From Aporrectodea caliginosa (lineage: Eukaryota > Annelida > Clitellata > Crassiclitellata > Lumbricidae), in the NCBI GenBank assembly GCA_020284085.1, contig JACEVL010000483.1, positions 434,001-498,000 of the forward strand: a stretch of DNA of 64,000 nucleotides, given 5' to 3'. This document shows, one piece after another, positions 1 to 11,659 of the stretch (position 1 is its first letter; the number at the start of each line of letters is the position of its first letter). A model generated the notes under the pieces. The model did not search any database and was not told the DNA's origin. It saw only the letters and a list, made by a program, of their open reading frames with translations. The position numbers were made by a program, and so were the translations under genes.

Positions 1-160
1 CATTTGTCTGCCATAGGTATCTTCAATTGGATCAAGTTGGGCTGCCCAATTGGAATTTATATTTAGTCCACATTGGCATACCAGAAGCTGTCCAGTGGAT
101 GAAATGGGCAACACAAGAGCAGCCCAAATGCTGTGATCATATGGGCTGAACAGGAGACCT
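1..160 (+). repeat. interspersed repeat, copy 1
   Basis: About 135 bp from position 36 on matches 1964-2085 closely, sharing GGGCTGCCCAATTGGAATTT and CCAGAAGCTGTCCA. Weaker versions of GGGCTGCCAAAATTGG lie near 2265 and 3995. No coding capacity is seen. It looks like a short interspersed or MITE-type repeat whose copies were separated by later insertions. Confidence 0.6.
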
Positions 161-223
161 AATTAATTAATATACATGCATAAGTATTTGATTGACAGCC
201 GTATATTGTGTATATTGTAATTA

Positions 224-383
<160 letters not shown>

Positions 384-1374
384 CACTGTGTCCGGGAAAA
401 AAGGGACCCTTCTGGTATCATGAAAATAAACTAGCAAATATTCATTGATTTTTTAAATTCCAAAATCATTTTAATCCTGACATCATTAGCTAACATTGGT
501 TAAAATAAAAAAGTTCATGTCATCCAATAATGACGTCATAATGACGTCATTTGCATCGACATTCAAGTGTTAAGGATGGCAAAAATCACCTAAAACTTTC
601 AATATTATTTTAAAATGTCATTTATCAATTATAAATTTTAGTTTAATTTGATGTTTTTATATTTGAATAATATCAGACTACAAGGTGTGTTCAAAGTGTC
701 CGCCTTTGGCCTTAGCACAAGCTGCGGGCCACATGTTGGACAACAGCACCGTAGCTTTGTTTACAGGCGCGCGCCAATGGCCATTAGCAGCACTGCAGCA
801 CCAATAACCAGCCGATCAAATTCCTCCCAAGCATTAACGATTCGCTCACTGGGTCCTGCACTGTCTCTCTCTTTGTCCTGTAAACCTTCTCTTGCATTAG
901 CCACGTATCTTGTAATCAAGTAAATCAACCGAATTTAAGTCCGGGCTGTTTCGCGGTCAAAGATTAGGAGGTATGAATTTAAGAGTCTCCTTCGTCGGCA
1001 GTTCAACAGTTTCAAGAGCTCGGTGAGCTGTAGCGCCATCTTTAAAAGTGTAATAATACGAATATTCCCTGATATCAGGCAGTAATTTTTCTGACAGCAA
1101 ACAATCCCAATGACAAGCTCCATTTAGTTTCGCACCTGGTCCTGTGAAATTTAATTTCCTTTTTTACCAATAGCCGATGCACGAATTTTTTTCATCCTTA
1201 ACACGTGAATTTTGATTCAGATGACGTCATTATGACATCATTATTGTATAACATGAACTTGTATATTTTAACAAGTGTTCGCTAATTATGTCAGGATTAA
1301 AGCGATTTTGGAATTTTGAAAATCGATGAATATTTGCTATTTTATTTTCATATTACCTTTATAGAGGGACCTAT
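384..1374 (-). mobile_element. Tc1/mariner-like DNA transposon relic with long inverted ends
   Basis: The segment 384-579 is repeated in inverted orientation at 1193-1372; both carry ATGAAAATAAA, ATATTCAT, TTTAATCCTGACAT, a TGACGTCA-rich stretch and GTTAAGGATG. The left end follows a TA dinucleotide and begins CACTGTGTCCGG; the right outermost bases have diverged. Between the arms the - strand carries transposase remains. The long arms and the remains fit a mariner-type element that is now dead. The right end abuts a LINE fragment, which may have been the target. Confidence 0.75.
680..1048 (-). pseudogene. decayed DDE transposase, C-terminal part
   Basis: Read on the - strand, the piece carries DGATAHRA, then NSPDLNSVDY, and ends GGHFEHTL. 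These match the second and third catalytic blocks and the C-terminus of Tc1/mariner-type (DDE_3) transposases. Stops interrupt it, for example just before the NSPDLN block, and the N-terminal helix-turn-helix region is missing. It sits between the inverted arms of the element at 384-1374 and would have mobilised it. No functional product is expected. Confidence 0.75.
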
Positions 1375-1375
1375 A

Positions 1376-1526
1376 CAGGCAAAGGACCTGGATTGAGCCA
1401 TTGTAGTCCTAACACGGGAAACGTAGAGGTCAACCCGGTCAGAGGATCTGAGAGGGCGCAATGACGTAGCAGCGATGGGACGGAGAATTTGGTGACAAAG
1501 ATATTTTGGAGCAAGACCCAGTTGAG
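1376..1526 (-). mobile_element. LINE 3'-coding fragment
   Basis: The + strand text (GTAGTCCTAACACGGG, ATATTTTGGAGCAAGACCCAG) aligns through 150 bp with 55020-55170, where the - strand encodes the C-terminal tail of a CR1/L2-like LINE protein. This is therefore a - strand LINE fragment, truncated on both sides, directly beside the mariner-like element. Confidence 0.7.
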
Positions 1527-1590
1527 ATATGTCATAAAGTCATGAAATCATGAAGTCAACGTTGTTGTTACGCCATAGATTCATTTCGTT

Positions 1591-1743
1591 TCGGCAGGTG
1601 GCGTTGCTAAAATCCTAAACGTTATGAGGGTCGTAATAAACTGGACTTATTTCATTTCAGTAGGTGGCGCTACTTTAGCACTTACGCATTAAGAAAAAGG
1701 CCGCCCATGGATTTTGACTCATTTCATTTCAGTAGGTGGCGCT
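1591..1743 (+). promoter_or_regulatory. three CTCF-core-like motifs in a spaced cluster
   Basis: TCAGTAGGTGGCGCT occurs at 1657-1671 and 1729-1743, each one base off the CTCF core CCASYAGRKGGCRSY. A weaker third copy, TCGGCAGGTGGCGTT, begins at 1591. Spacing is 66 and 72 bp and orientation is the same. The flanks share TCATTTC, so this may be a decayed tandem repeat that happens to contain the motif. Binding is an inference. Confidence 0.35.
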
Positions 1744-1917
1744 GCGTTGTTTTAAACCATCGCGTAGATTCAACTTTCCGTGTACCGTAAACAAAGCTAC
1801 GGTGCTGGAGCTATTCGTCTGTTGTCCAAGATTCGGCCCGCAGCGATGCGGCACGCGGATGATTCTTCAGATATCTTTATTTGCACTGTGATGTAAAACT
1901 GTGGATGAAAAGTGCAA

Positions 1918-2090
1918 CACGAGGGCAGCCCATTTGCAATTGGCTGAATATGGGATAAAGTTGGGCTGCCCAATTGGAATTTATATTTAGTCCATATTGG
2001 CATACCAGAAGCTGTCCAATGGATGAAATGGGCAACACAATATCAGCTCATGTGCTATGGTCATATGGGTTGAACATGAGACTGGGCAAA
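1918..2090 (+). repeat. interspersed repeat, copy 2
   Basis: Second copy of the repeat at 1-160, about 90 percent alike by eye over 130 bp. It also holds a tandem half-unit upstream (GCAGCCCATTTGCAATTGGC). From 2090 to 2320 the DNA is AT-rich with two CCCATATAGGT boxes and no ORF. Confidence 0.6.
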
Positions 2091-2319
2091 AACTTAATAG
2101 CTTATTAAAGTTATTATGTTAAGCAGTTAATGCTTTAAATCACAAATATTATAATATTATCGCAAATATAATGCATAGTCAATTCCAATATCTGCTTATA
2201 AGGTAGCCCATATAGGTATATATGAGACAACCCCTTGTGGGACCCATATAGGTAAACCATAGGCTTCCCAAATGGGGTTCATATTTAGGCAAAGTAGACT
2301 GACTATATTCAGCCTATAC

Positions 2320-3985
2320 TATAGCCTATACCCCGCAGTCGATCGAGTTGAGTGCATACGATTGACTTGGCTCGACCGACGATCGACTCGATTGACTTCG
2401 TCGACTCGCCGACCTTTCGACGACTCGATCGACTTGGCTCAGTTGACGATCGACTTCGTCGACTTGGACTGTAGTCCTTGCCCAAAATTGCTGAGGATTG
2501 TTGCATTCTTATATTCCAGTGCCTAAATTACTCATGACTTTCAATTGCACACTCTTCCTCAAACTGTCAAACTGTAATTGAACTGGTAAGTAACATTTCA
2601 GGTACGGTATTATAGTGATACGGTATCGTGTGAGCCTGTGATCGACTTGTAAGGATTAAGTCTTGCCTAATCCGTCGACTTGACCTGCTAGGCAGCTAGG
2701 AATCTTCTACAGTACGGTACCGTACAGAAATTAGCGCCAGCTCAACAAATAAGACAGCAGTAGAGGTAGGCCTAATAGAGGACGTGTAATGTCCATAGGC
2801 GTAGCTACATGAAGGCAGGAGGAGGCAATTGCCTCCTCTTGGTTTTTCCATATAGTGGTGTTTCAATTGATCAACGACGCAAATGACCAGGATTTTTGCA
2901 AGTTGCCTCCTCTTGAATTGAAGTGTCGTGTCTCGTTGTTAGGCGCCTGTGTTCGAGGTCAAGTGGTAAAGTGGAAAAAAAGTCAAATGACTAAAAAAAA
3001 AAAAGGTCATCAGAGTTTTTAAAGAAAGTATAAAAAAAGTCATCGGATTTTGAAAGAAAATATGCACTGGTCTGTGAAGTGTGAAGTTGCCTCCTCTTGA
3101 ATTTAAGTCTGGCTACGCCACTGGTAATGTCTATATTAATCCGCCACTGAGGCGCAATATTAATCTTCGCAATGAATTAGAGTTAGCTCAAGAAACTTCA
3201 AACTGCCCGCGATTACTAAAGTTAGAGGTTCAGGCTTAATTGGAACCTCTTGGAGGGTTCCGTCACAGTTCAGCATAATATGCTCCAGATTACAGACATA
3301 CAAATATTCCAAATCGCCTGTTAAAATTGCAAGTATTTTCCCACGAATCCACATGACACCAATTGTATTTCATTTTATGACATTTCCAATCCGAAAGGCA
3401 GCCATGTAGGCATTTTTGGTTTTGAAAAGGGCAAATATATGATTCTTGGGCGGCAGCTGCGGCTCCATTTAATACTCACCGTAGAGTGGACCAAAATGTT
3501 GCCACACATCCGAGTGAGAAGTCGACTCATTCAGTCTTGTTCTCACGTACAGACTTTCGAACTTTTTAAGATCATCGTTACTGACTACAGAGCTAAAATT
3601 TCCTGAAACTACGGTATTCTTAACGCATCTTAATCGCTCCAATTTTCACAGTAAAGCTGTGAAAAAGTATCTCTATAACTTTCACTAATAAGAAAGCGCC
3701 AAGAGGCAATCTGCACTGAGCTTCATAATTATTAGGTTCATAGGGTAGTTGTGTGTTTGCACAGAATTACGTCATTATACCATAAGGTCTATCATTTTGT
3801 GAAAAAATAGTAAGCAAAATATTTCAGAGTCGAGTCGAGGAAACAACGATCGACTCGACTTGGCTGAGTTTACGAATTACGATCGACTCGATCGGCGAGT
3901 CGATCGAGTCGACGATTTTTCGATCGACTCGACTTGACCGAGTTTACGATCGACTCGATCGGCGGCGGGGTATACTATACTGGCA
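2320..3985. mobile_element. DNA element with GATCGACTCGA-rich inverted ends
   Basis: The arms at 2320-2480 and 3826-3985 are inverted copies. Both start with an AT-rich run leading to TATACCCCGC and continue with many imperfect repeats of GATCGACTCGA and CTTGGCTCGACCGA. The interior holds a hAT MITE (2794-3123) and about 700 bp with no recognisable protein. Subterminal tandem repeats in both arms are typical of non-autonomous cut-and-paste elements. I could not confirm a target-site duplication. Confidence 0.55.
2794..3123. mobile_element. hAT-type MITE, 8-bp TSD GTAATGTC
   Basis: It begins CATAGGCGTAGCTAC and ends GGCTACGCCACTG, inverted relatives of each other, and is bounded on both sides by GTAATGTC (2786-2793 and 3124-3131). 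The 8-bp duplication and the CA...TG ends with a GGCGTAGC core are typical of hAT elements. The element is 330 bp and non-coding; it contains two inverted copies of TTGCCTCCTCTTG. Confidence 0.9.
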
Positions 3986-4067
3986 TAACATATGGGCTGC
4001 CAAAATTGGACCCACAACAGTATGCAGCAATTAATTATTAATTTACACATAGACAAGTTTTCGATAA

Positions 4068-4462
4068 CGTAGTGGATCCGTTCACGTCCCGGGCGTTAGC
4101 GGAACCCCAGGACTACATTCACGCCCGTCACGTTATTGGCCAAAGCGTGTGACGTGAACTTGCTTACTTCCCTTGGAATTTGAAATGGCGGACATCCTGA
4201 GGGTCGCTTAGGGTCAAATTATGCATAGTGAGGGTCGGTTAGAGTCAGGTTAGGCGTCGTGAGGGTAGGTTAGGGTCAGGGTTAGGACTAGTGTCGTCAT
4301 TAGAAAATATTGTGAACAATCTTACACCGCATTCGGGAGAGTTTATCGGTTGGCGCCTTTCACGTGCACAAAATCATGCGACATGCATTGACCAACAGCG
4401 TATCGGGCGTGATTCTAGTCCCAAGTATTAGGATCACGTCGGGCGTGACTGTATCCACGACC
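4068..4462 (+). mobile_element. MITE with 9-bp TSD (TTTCGATAA), copy 1
   Basis: It is flanked by TTTCGATAA at 4059-4067 and 4463-4471. The ends are imperfect inverted repeats (CGTAGTGGATCCGTTCACG and the complement of GGTCGTGGATACAGTCACG). A second copy in the opposite orientation lies at 25759-26095, also with a 9-bp duplication. Nine-bp duplications point to a Mutator-like or Merlin-like transposase. The interior has telomere-like GGGTTAGG runs near 4230-4285. Non-coding. Confidence 0.85.
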
Positions 4463-4627
4463 TTTCGATAATGATCCTTTTAGTTCAGCACATCAACTAG
4501 CTATACACATCAACTGCTTTTTACACTTACTCTCCAAGTACTACTTTCTAACCACTTTTTAAATCTAGCTAATCATATATGCACAGCCACAAATCATTAA
4601 TGTGCCAAACTGGCATATATAGGATAT

Positions 4628-4671
4628 ATATATATATATATTATATATATATATTATATATATATATATAA
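4628..4671. repeat. (AT)n microsatellite
   Basis: Interrupted TA dinucleotide tract. It is followed at about 4707 by TACACTGTGTCCGGAAAAAG, the same start as the mariner-like end at 384, so an isolated transposon end lies here. Confidence 0.9.
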
Positions 4672-4835
4672 TGGACATCAAAACTAGGCTACATCTTATA
4701 TATTATACACTGTGTCCGGAAAAAGGGAATCATTATGCCAATCTATATGGAATGGACTTTCTCCTTCTTTGCAATCTACCTGGTGGAATCTCTACCTCTT
4801 TTTCTCACCTTAAAACCTTCGTCATTATAATCTGC

Positions 4836-5075
4836 GACCCCCGGCCTCATGATTTCACTTTGTCGGCAAGGGATGATCGAAATTTCATACCTAGAGTACT
4901 TTATGGTGTAGGTCTATAGGCTAAACAATCATTTTCTTTAGCAATAGGTCTCCGTCATTAATACATTCCTAACCTTCTGATCTATTTGACTATTATTTTT
5001 TGTCTAATCGATATCTAAACTGTTGATTTTATAATCTTGTTGCGTTTGTGTCAACGAGTTTGTGAAATAAAGGAA
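4836..5075 (+). mobile_element. LINE-A C-terminal fragment and 3' tail
   Basis: The reading RPHDFTLSARDDRNFIPRVL matches the last residues of two larger copies of the same LINE family, at 6298-7080 (RPHNF...KDDKLFISRVLY) and 42832-43354 (RPHSF...KDDRNYISRVLY). After the stop comes an AT-rich 3' region leading to AATAAAGGAATAG and then the (TAG)n array, as expected for a 5'-truncated insertion whose tail seeded a microsatellite. Confidence 0.8.
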
Positions 5076-5601
<526 letters not shown>

Positions 5602-5839
5602 TCTGTTTGTTTATATCGCAGATGTATTAAGATTATAAATGTGATAAATAAAATGGTCCTACTTTATAAACTTTCCAACACAGGCTGTCAAAAAGATGCA
5701 GAAATAGATGGCACAAAAAATCTTAATATCATTAAAATATAATTACAATATAAATATATTTAAATATATTTAAAATGTACATTTGTTTAAAATGAGCCTA
5801 TGTTATTGAGCACGCCAACATAATGTTGTCCAAATAGAC

Positions 5840-6297
5840 CGCATAAGAGTATTGTATCGTATCTAACATTTTAAAAAGCGGCTCTCGCAGTTTAGACTAT
5901 TCCGAAGTGCTTTCGGTACGGAAGCCCGGGAAAAAATAAACGCCTTGAAATAGCGAGAGGATGCGGGGAAAATCCCAGCCATGAGCTTAGCTCGTGGAAT
6001 GGGGAGGCCATTCCAAGTGGAGGGAGTAAAAGTGGAAACTAATCAGTCAGCAGTGGAAGCTCAAGCTTGAGGAATAGATGCTTTGCCCCAAATCAAATCA
6101 GTTGGGTCTTAGCCGAATTGAAACAGCGTCGGTTTAACGATATCCAAAAGGGTAAATAATGGGCAAGTGCAAAAACAGAGCAGACCGTGAACCATGCACA
6201 GCACCCACATAGAGGTGGCCAATCCCGGCGTGTTTGGAAAATAATAGGGGATGTCAGCCGTGTAAAGGATATAGAGGATGGGTTCGAGCACTGATCC
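5840..6297 (-). pseudogene. CR1/L2-like LINE relic, RT motif plus C-terminus
   Basis: On the - strand, GSVLEPILYILYTADIP (from 6297 downward) is the reverse transcriptase block around the QGSVLGP motif. At 6080-5900 the same strand gives WNGLP-like C-terminal text in shifted frames, and a short AT-rich tail lies near 5850. About a third of the protein between these blocks is deleted. The 5' end stops exactly at the junction with the oppositely oriented LINE-A at 6298. Confidence 0.65.
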
Positions 6298-7305
6298 GTG
6301 GGTTACGTACAGGGTTCCGGGATTGGGCCTTCGTCTTATATCGTTAACGCTTCAGATCTTCAGCCGATTCACCCCGAGAATCACATGGTAAAATATGCAG
6401 ACGACACGTATCTACTAATTGGTTCTTCGATGCGGGGAACGATCAGTCTTGAACTTGCCTCCGTTAAGACCTGGGCATCGCGTAACAATCTTCGACTGAA
6501 TTCACAAAAATCAAGAGAAGTGATAATATCTCGTCATCGGGATGTAAAAGTCCCAGAGTTGCTGGAGGGACTGGAAAGAGTAACTTCCATTAACATACTT
6601 AGAGTTACCCTGAGGTCCGATCTTCGAGTTACTACTCATGTAGACGCCACTCTTGCCTCCTGTGCCGGGTCTCTTCATGCCTTAAGAACGTTAAGGGCAC
6701 ATGGATTACCATCTGAGGCTCTACATGTAGTGACCAGAGCTACTACTGTCTCTAGGATGATGTACGCTGCCCCGGCCTGGTTGGGTTTTACAACCTCCAC
6801 GGACCGGGCCAGGATTGAGCGTCTTTTGGCAAGGTGCCGCCGATCAGGTTACCTAAGGGAAGACTCGCTAACTGCTGCTGGAATGGTGGACCAGGCTGAT
6901 GATCGCCTCCTGGCTGCTGTCTCCAGAAACGACTTCCATGTTCTTCGGCCGCTTTTTCCTCCGATTATTGATCGTCATTACAAAATGAGACCACGCCCTC
7001 ACAACTTTGTGTTGCCCACTAAAGATGATAAACTTTTTATCTCACGAGTCCTGTATAAAAAGCCATCCTCAAACCACTAATGCTGATAAATTACTCATCC
7101 CACGTTACTCTCTCAATTAACTTAACAATTCATCAGGTAATAGTTGATAACAATTTGTTGCTTTATTGTCGCTCTATCATTGGCTTCTTGTTATGGTATA
7201 TGGTACAATCTTGCTTAGCATTCATTCATAACTTTTGTTAAATTGCAATGTACCTGATGGCGGTGTGACTATCAGTTTTTGTTACCAATAAAACGAATAT
7301 AATAA
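6298..7305 (+). mobile_element. LINE-A, 5'-truncated, uninterrupted RT C-half (ORF 6298-7080)
   Basis: A 260-codon ORF to 7080 is followed by a 3' region ending AATAAAACGAATATAATAA. The protein starts inside the reverse transcriptase domain: residues 4-11 VQGSGIGP (motif B) and 32-38 KYADDTY (catalytic motif C), then NNLRLNSQKS, a long thumb region (TLRAHGLPSEAL, AAPAW) and the terminal RPRPHNF...KDDKLFISRVLY block. No stop or shift is seen, so the insertion is fairly young. It lacks the endonuclease and the first half of RT. The same family occurs at 4836, 42832, 57395 (-) and 63690. It appears to be a CR1/Jockey-type LINE; the clade is not certain. Confidence 0.85.
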
Positions 7306-8640
7306 TAACACCAACTCAAACCATGACACACTGGGATCTTGAGATTGTTCAATGGCCATATTATATGCCAGACAAGTTTGATAAAAGAGCAGTTTCAGTG
7401 GCATGGTGACCTTCGAAGCCAGACTGTGTCGGAGGCAGAAGGCCCTCTTGCTCGGTGTAGGGGAACAGATGGACAAGTGACAAAAGTCTCTTATAAGGGT
7501 TTTGGAAGGAAAATAGAGATGGGATATAGGTCGGTAATTTGAATCCAGGTTTTCAGAGTGGATAGCACTATGGATTGTGAAGCCGGAAGGTGGCCAATAG
7601 TAAGGGATCTGTTGAATGGACACGCAAGAAACGGATCTAAATCATTAAGAATGTTGACCAAAAATAAATGGGAGCAGTGGGTCAAGCTCGCTAGATGTAT
7701 GATTAGGTGACTTAATCAGACTGCAAAATTCAATATCGAGAATTGGACAAAAAGAATCAAAATTGGATTCCGTGCAAGAGTACTGTGGAGGAGGCGCATC
7801 AGCCATCAGCAGTTGATGCACGAAGAATGTCGATCTTCTGCGTCAGCATCCGAAGAAGGTCTTCTGCAGAAAGGGTCGGATGGCTAGGCGAGCGACAGGT
7901 ATTTCCCATCAGACCGGAAATCGATTACCATGGTCTTTTCGGGTTTCCTTATGTTGGGATACAAGATTCTCCCAGTGGTCCGACTTTTTCTGGTGGTAGG
8001 GACGGTGAAATAACCGTAGGATGAGCGGATATGGCGTCTTTCAGTATAGCGATCGCGACGGCAAAATTGTCGACAGTCGGCATCGAACCACACACATTGG
8101 TCTGTGTCGGGAGCTGACTTTACGTAGCGGTAGGATCCTGATTAGAAGCTGAGTCATCGTAGAGGAGCAAATGTGAAAGAGGTCATCCAGGAGAAAGCGT
8201 CAAGAAAAGAAATTTCCGCTGACAGCCATGAGTCACGAATGACGTTTCTGAAGGCATTGTAGTTCAGAGATTTATAGTTCCATCCACGCACCATACGAAT
8301 CGTGTACAAAGGCAAGAAATGCAGCAATTGGAGAATGATGTCGACGAGCGAATGGTCGGAGATGGTTGGTGGATGAGATCATGCACGGCAGTCTCATCAA
8401 AATATTAAGTCAAGAATACCACCACACAGGTGAGTGTGGTGGCATTCGGCCTCCTCCAACCGACATGTTGGAGAAGGCCTTGTGATGAGCGTAAGGTGAG
8501 GCACAATGTTTCGATGGTAGTAATTTCCATGTCCCCATATCCGTGATTTGAAGAGTCTTTCGTAGGGAGCTCGGGATACGTAGATAGGTCGATCCACACG
8601 ACTTAAGATGGTCTGGACTCTCCATTTAGCCCGAGGTCTC
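7306..8640 (-). pseudogene. CR1/L2-like LINE relic, endonuclease to RT start
   Basis: On the - strand, 8500-8200 gives GLLQHV and following text of the apurinic-type endonuclease C-part in broken frames. At 7685-7300 it gives NYRPIS and SKTL, the first RT block, repeated in two overlapping frames, which shows frameshifts. Many stops lie between. The RT core and the 3' end are missing, so the copy is truncated at 7306 where LINE-A's tail begins. Confidence 0.6.
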
Positions 8641-10115
8641 GTAGTCTTATTGAAGAAGAGGCCAATATCCTATGCCACTTATACAGGCGCATATGTTAAA
8701 ACTGCATACGTTCACATTGTACAGCCAAGTTCCAGTTGCGCATACTTAACAGATCTTGTCGAATAAATCCAACATTTTCGGCAGAAGTCGAGACAGATTA
8801 ACAGTAAAAACCTAACCGCCACTAACATTAAATTGAATCCATTGGGTAAACGCAAAATAAACAAGCGAACATGAGGAGCAAAGAAATAACAACGGAGCCA
8901 CGCTCTGAGATGTGTATATACGGCAAACGCAACAGATGCAACACGAATAACAACCGAGCTAACAGTAAAACTATGACGCACAGTATAATATTATCATAAA
9001 ATAAAATACCTTTAAATAATCAATATAATTAAAGTGTGATCTGTCAACTGTATCAGGTTCTGAGTTGGCTCGTCAGCTGCACTAGGTTCTTAGTGACTTA
9101 TCAGCTATAGCAGGCACGAAGTCAGCTGTGGGTGTTTCTCACTAGTGACGTCGTAGATCACGTGACTGGGTTATAAGCAGTAGTTAGTTAACTACTTTCC
9201 TAACAGGTCAGGGTTAGGGAAATATTGCTAAGGGTTTGTAATAACCGTCTTATCTGTAGCTTTCACTCATCTAGGCCTATATGGTCTTTAGATGTCGATG
9301 AGCTTTGACGTGTTATCTGACCGTAACTGAATGTGCCAAGTTGAGTTAGTTGAAGCGTTGCTGGCTGACAACCGGCAGCTTTCAATCAAGCTTTAGTCTA
9401 CATCTAGTTCAAGCCAACCACTTAATGCATTGATTTCTACAAATCTTTCGATTGCGTGATTCGGCGCAATATCTCTGATTGGAGCAATAGCAAAACAATT
9501 TCAAGCTTCATTGAGCGGTGGGTCATTCATACGAGTGCTTGATGCAGTCGCCTTATATTCAATAGGATTAAGTTCGGACAAACATTAAAAGCAGCGCATA
9601 TTCGTGTACAACTACAGATCGCCCGCTAATGTCAGTTGCTCATTATCTTCATCGTAAGCTGTTTATTAGAGCAGCTAATGATATAATTGGAGAAGTAGTC
9701 ATCGACGATGATGGAGGAATTTCGACAATTGTAAGTTTAGTAGCCTTCTGCCCGTTTAAACATGTCTAAATTTATTAATAACCTGCAATTAATACGTTTA
9801 GGGGCCTAACATTTAGTATTTTATTGAAATTAAATAACTAGATATAGACCTAATTGATGTTATAATCTTATTTTGGTCATAATTACACTTCAACTCAAAA
9901 TTATTGATTCTTTATTATTCCAGCTTCTTCCCCGCGTCTAATCGAAGCAATTTAAACTGTCAGCGTGCAGTTAGTTGACATTTTAAAAAATACGTCCGAA
10001 AAGCAAGCACATGTTTCAAGAATTGGATAAAATCGACCTAAACACTGTACAGTAACTTCGCCGACAATTATAACGTCCTCGCACGAGGTAGATCGCACAG
10101 CATCGCTATCACTGG
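8641..10115. other. no recognised gene
   Basis: AT-rich unique-looking sequence. The - strand ORF at 8712-8981 has no recognisable motif. A short ATG-initiated reading at 9629-9730 ends at a GTAAGT splice-donor consensus; it encodes 34 residues with an acidic IDDDGG stretch. It is too short to assign and could be chance. Confidence 0.4.
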
Positions 10116-10665
10116 ATGAGAATTAAGCTATGGCGCCCGGGCTCATTAACGACTTTGTTTACCGTGACCTCGTTGAAGCGAAGTTCTCGTCACCTGGTTG
10201 GACTTGCCAGGTCCGATAGAAGGCACCGTGACACGAGGTTTGGACGGGTTTCTGAATACATGAGGGACGTGCTCCACTTGCTTCCTTACCCACAGCGTAT
10301 TGTGTATCGAATATCTGTCTTGGTCCGGCGCTGTATTGAGGGTCTAGCCCCTCCGTACTTGCGGGAACTCTGCTGCTGCACCACATGCGTCCAGCGCCGT
10401 TGCTTTCTCCGCTCGGCTGCACAGGCTGAGCTCATTGTTCCTCGTTCGCGGACTGCTATCAGGCAGCGTCGCGCCTGCTCTGTGGCGGGCCCCTCAACCT
10501 GGAATGGGCTCCCTACCGTGCTTCGTCTGACACCTGCTGGCCACTCCGCTTCTTTTCTCAGTACTCTTATGACTGTCCTGTTCGACCGGGGTTGGGCTGG
10601 GAGCGCTTCTGAGTAGGCATCCTTGAAGGGGCGCTATATAAATTTTCTCAAATAAATAAATAAAC
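10116..10665 (+). mobile_element. LINE-E C-terminal half with 3' tail
   Basis: The ORF of 166 codons carries the C-terminal region typical of CR1/L2-like LINE proteins: LHLLPYPQRIVYRI, GLAPPYLREL, LRSAAQAELIVPRSRT and PSTWNGLP. The stop near 10616 is followed by GGGGCGCTATATAAATTTTC and (AAAT)n, the usual structured tail. It is 5'-truncated before the end of RT. A relative of this tail in the opposite strand lies at 24950-25012. Confidence 0.8.
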
Positions 10666-11153
10666 AACTTATTTATTGACCAGTAGAAAGAAGCTTCTTC
10701 GGATGCAACCACTATTGATGAATAATGTATTGATATAATTAAAGTTACATTCTGTTATATTATGGTAGATCCATTGTCAAAAGTGACCTAACTCAAATTT
10801 CTTTCTAGTCTCTACCTCTAGGGCCTATATAAATAGCTAATCTTTGGTAGTACGTAGCTACGAATTAACACTGACACCTTTAAACGTTTTCAAATATTTT
10901 TTATTTGTCTTAAAACATATTAAACCAATATTGAACTTCACCTCAATCTTTTACACACCGCCAGCACAAATCGACTATATCCTACACACTGTTAAATATG
11001 GCATCGACTAACATCACCACCTTTAGTTTCTGGCGCCACACGTGCCACGCACGCGGCACACCTGTCGTCGGCCACCTAATTACACAAAGCCGCCGACAAC
11101 TGTTCAACTCGGCGTATTTCCACAGGTGTCGAACACCTGCTCAGCTCATACGC

Positions 11154-11156
<3 letters not shown>

Positions 11157-11216
<60 letters not shown>
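11157..11216. repeat. (AT)n microsatellite
   Basis: About 60 bp of pure TA repeat. The flanks (10666-11650) hold no recognised gene; GTTCAACTC/GTTCAGCTC occurs on both sides of the repeat. Confidence 0.97.
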
Positions 11217-11219
<3 letters not shown>

Positions 11220-11659
11220 GAACAACTGTTCAGCTCAGACTCATTAGACTATACATAATTATGTATATATACATATGCACTAATAGAAAACACCTGCTCA
11301 GGTTACTTCCTTCCTTTTATTGGTTTGATCAGATTAAATTTAAAATTTGCGAAATCATAATGCAGCAAATCACAAAATCAACTTAACCAGTAGTCTATAT
11401 AATAAGCAGGACAGATTTTCTAATAATTGAAAGATTAATATTACAAGCTGGATAAACAGTCTGAAATAATATTTATCCTTTCTTTCTTATACTTAACTTC
11501 TACATCATATTAAAGTTAAAGTTTGTAGGCCTAATGCCAAAGGTCAACGTACACGTTTGGCAGACATCGAAATCGACTCTGTCACATAAGCTAATGGATT
11601 AAGATATGTAAAACTATGAATTTTCTATCCAAAATAATCTCTTTCAACTTATTTAAAGC

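Noticed and set aside
4230..4290. interstitial telomere
   Set aside because: GGGTTAGG words are irregular, few, and lie inside a MITE.
8712..8981. membrane protein on the - strand
   Set aside because: Hydrophobic but compositionally driven; no conserved motif and no splice signals.
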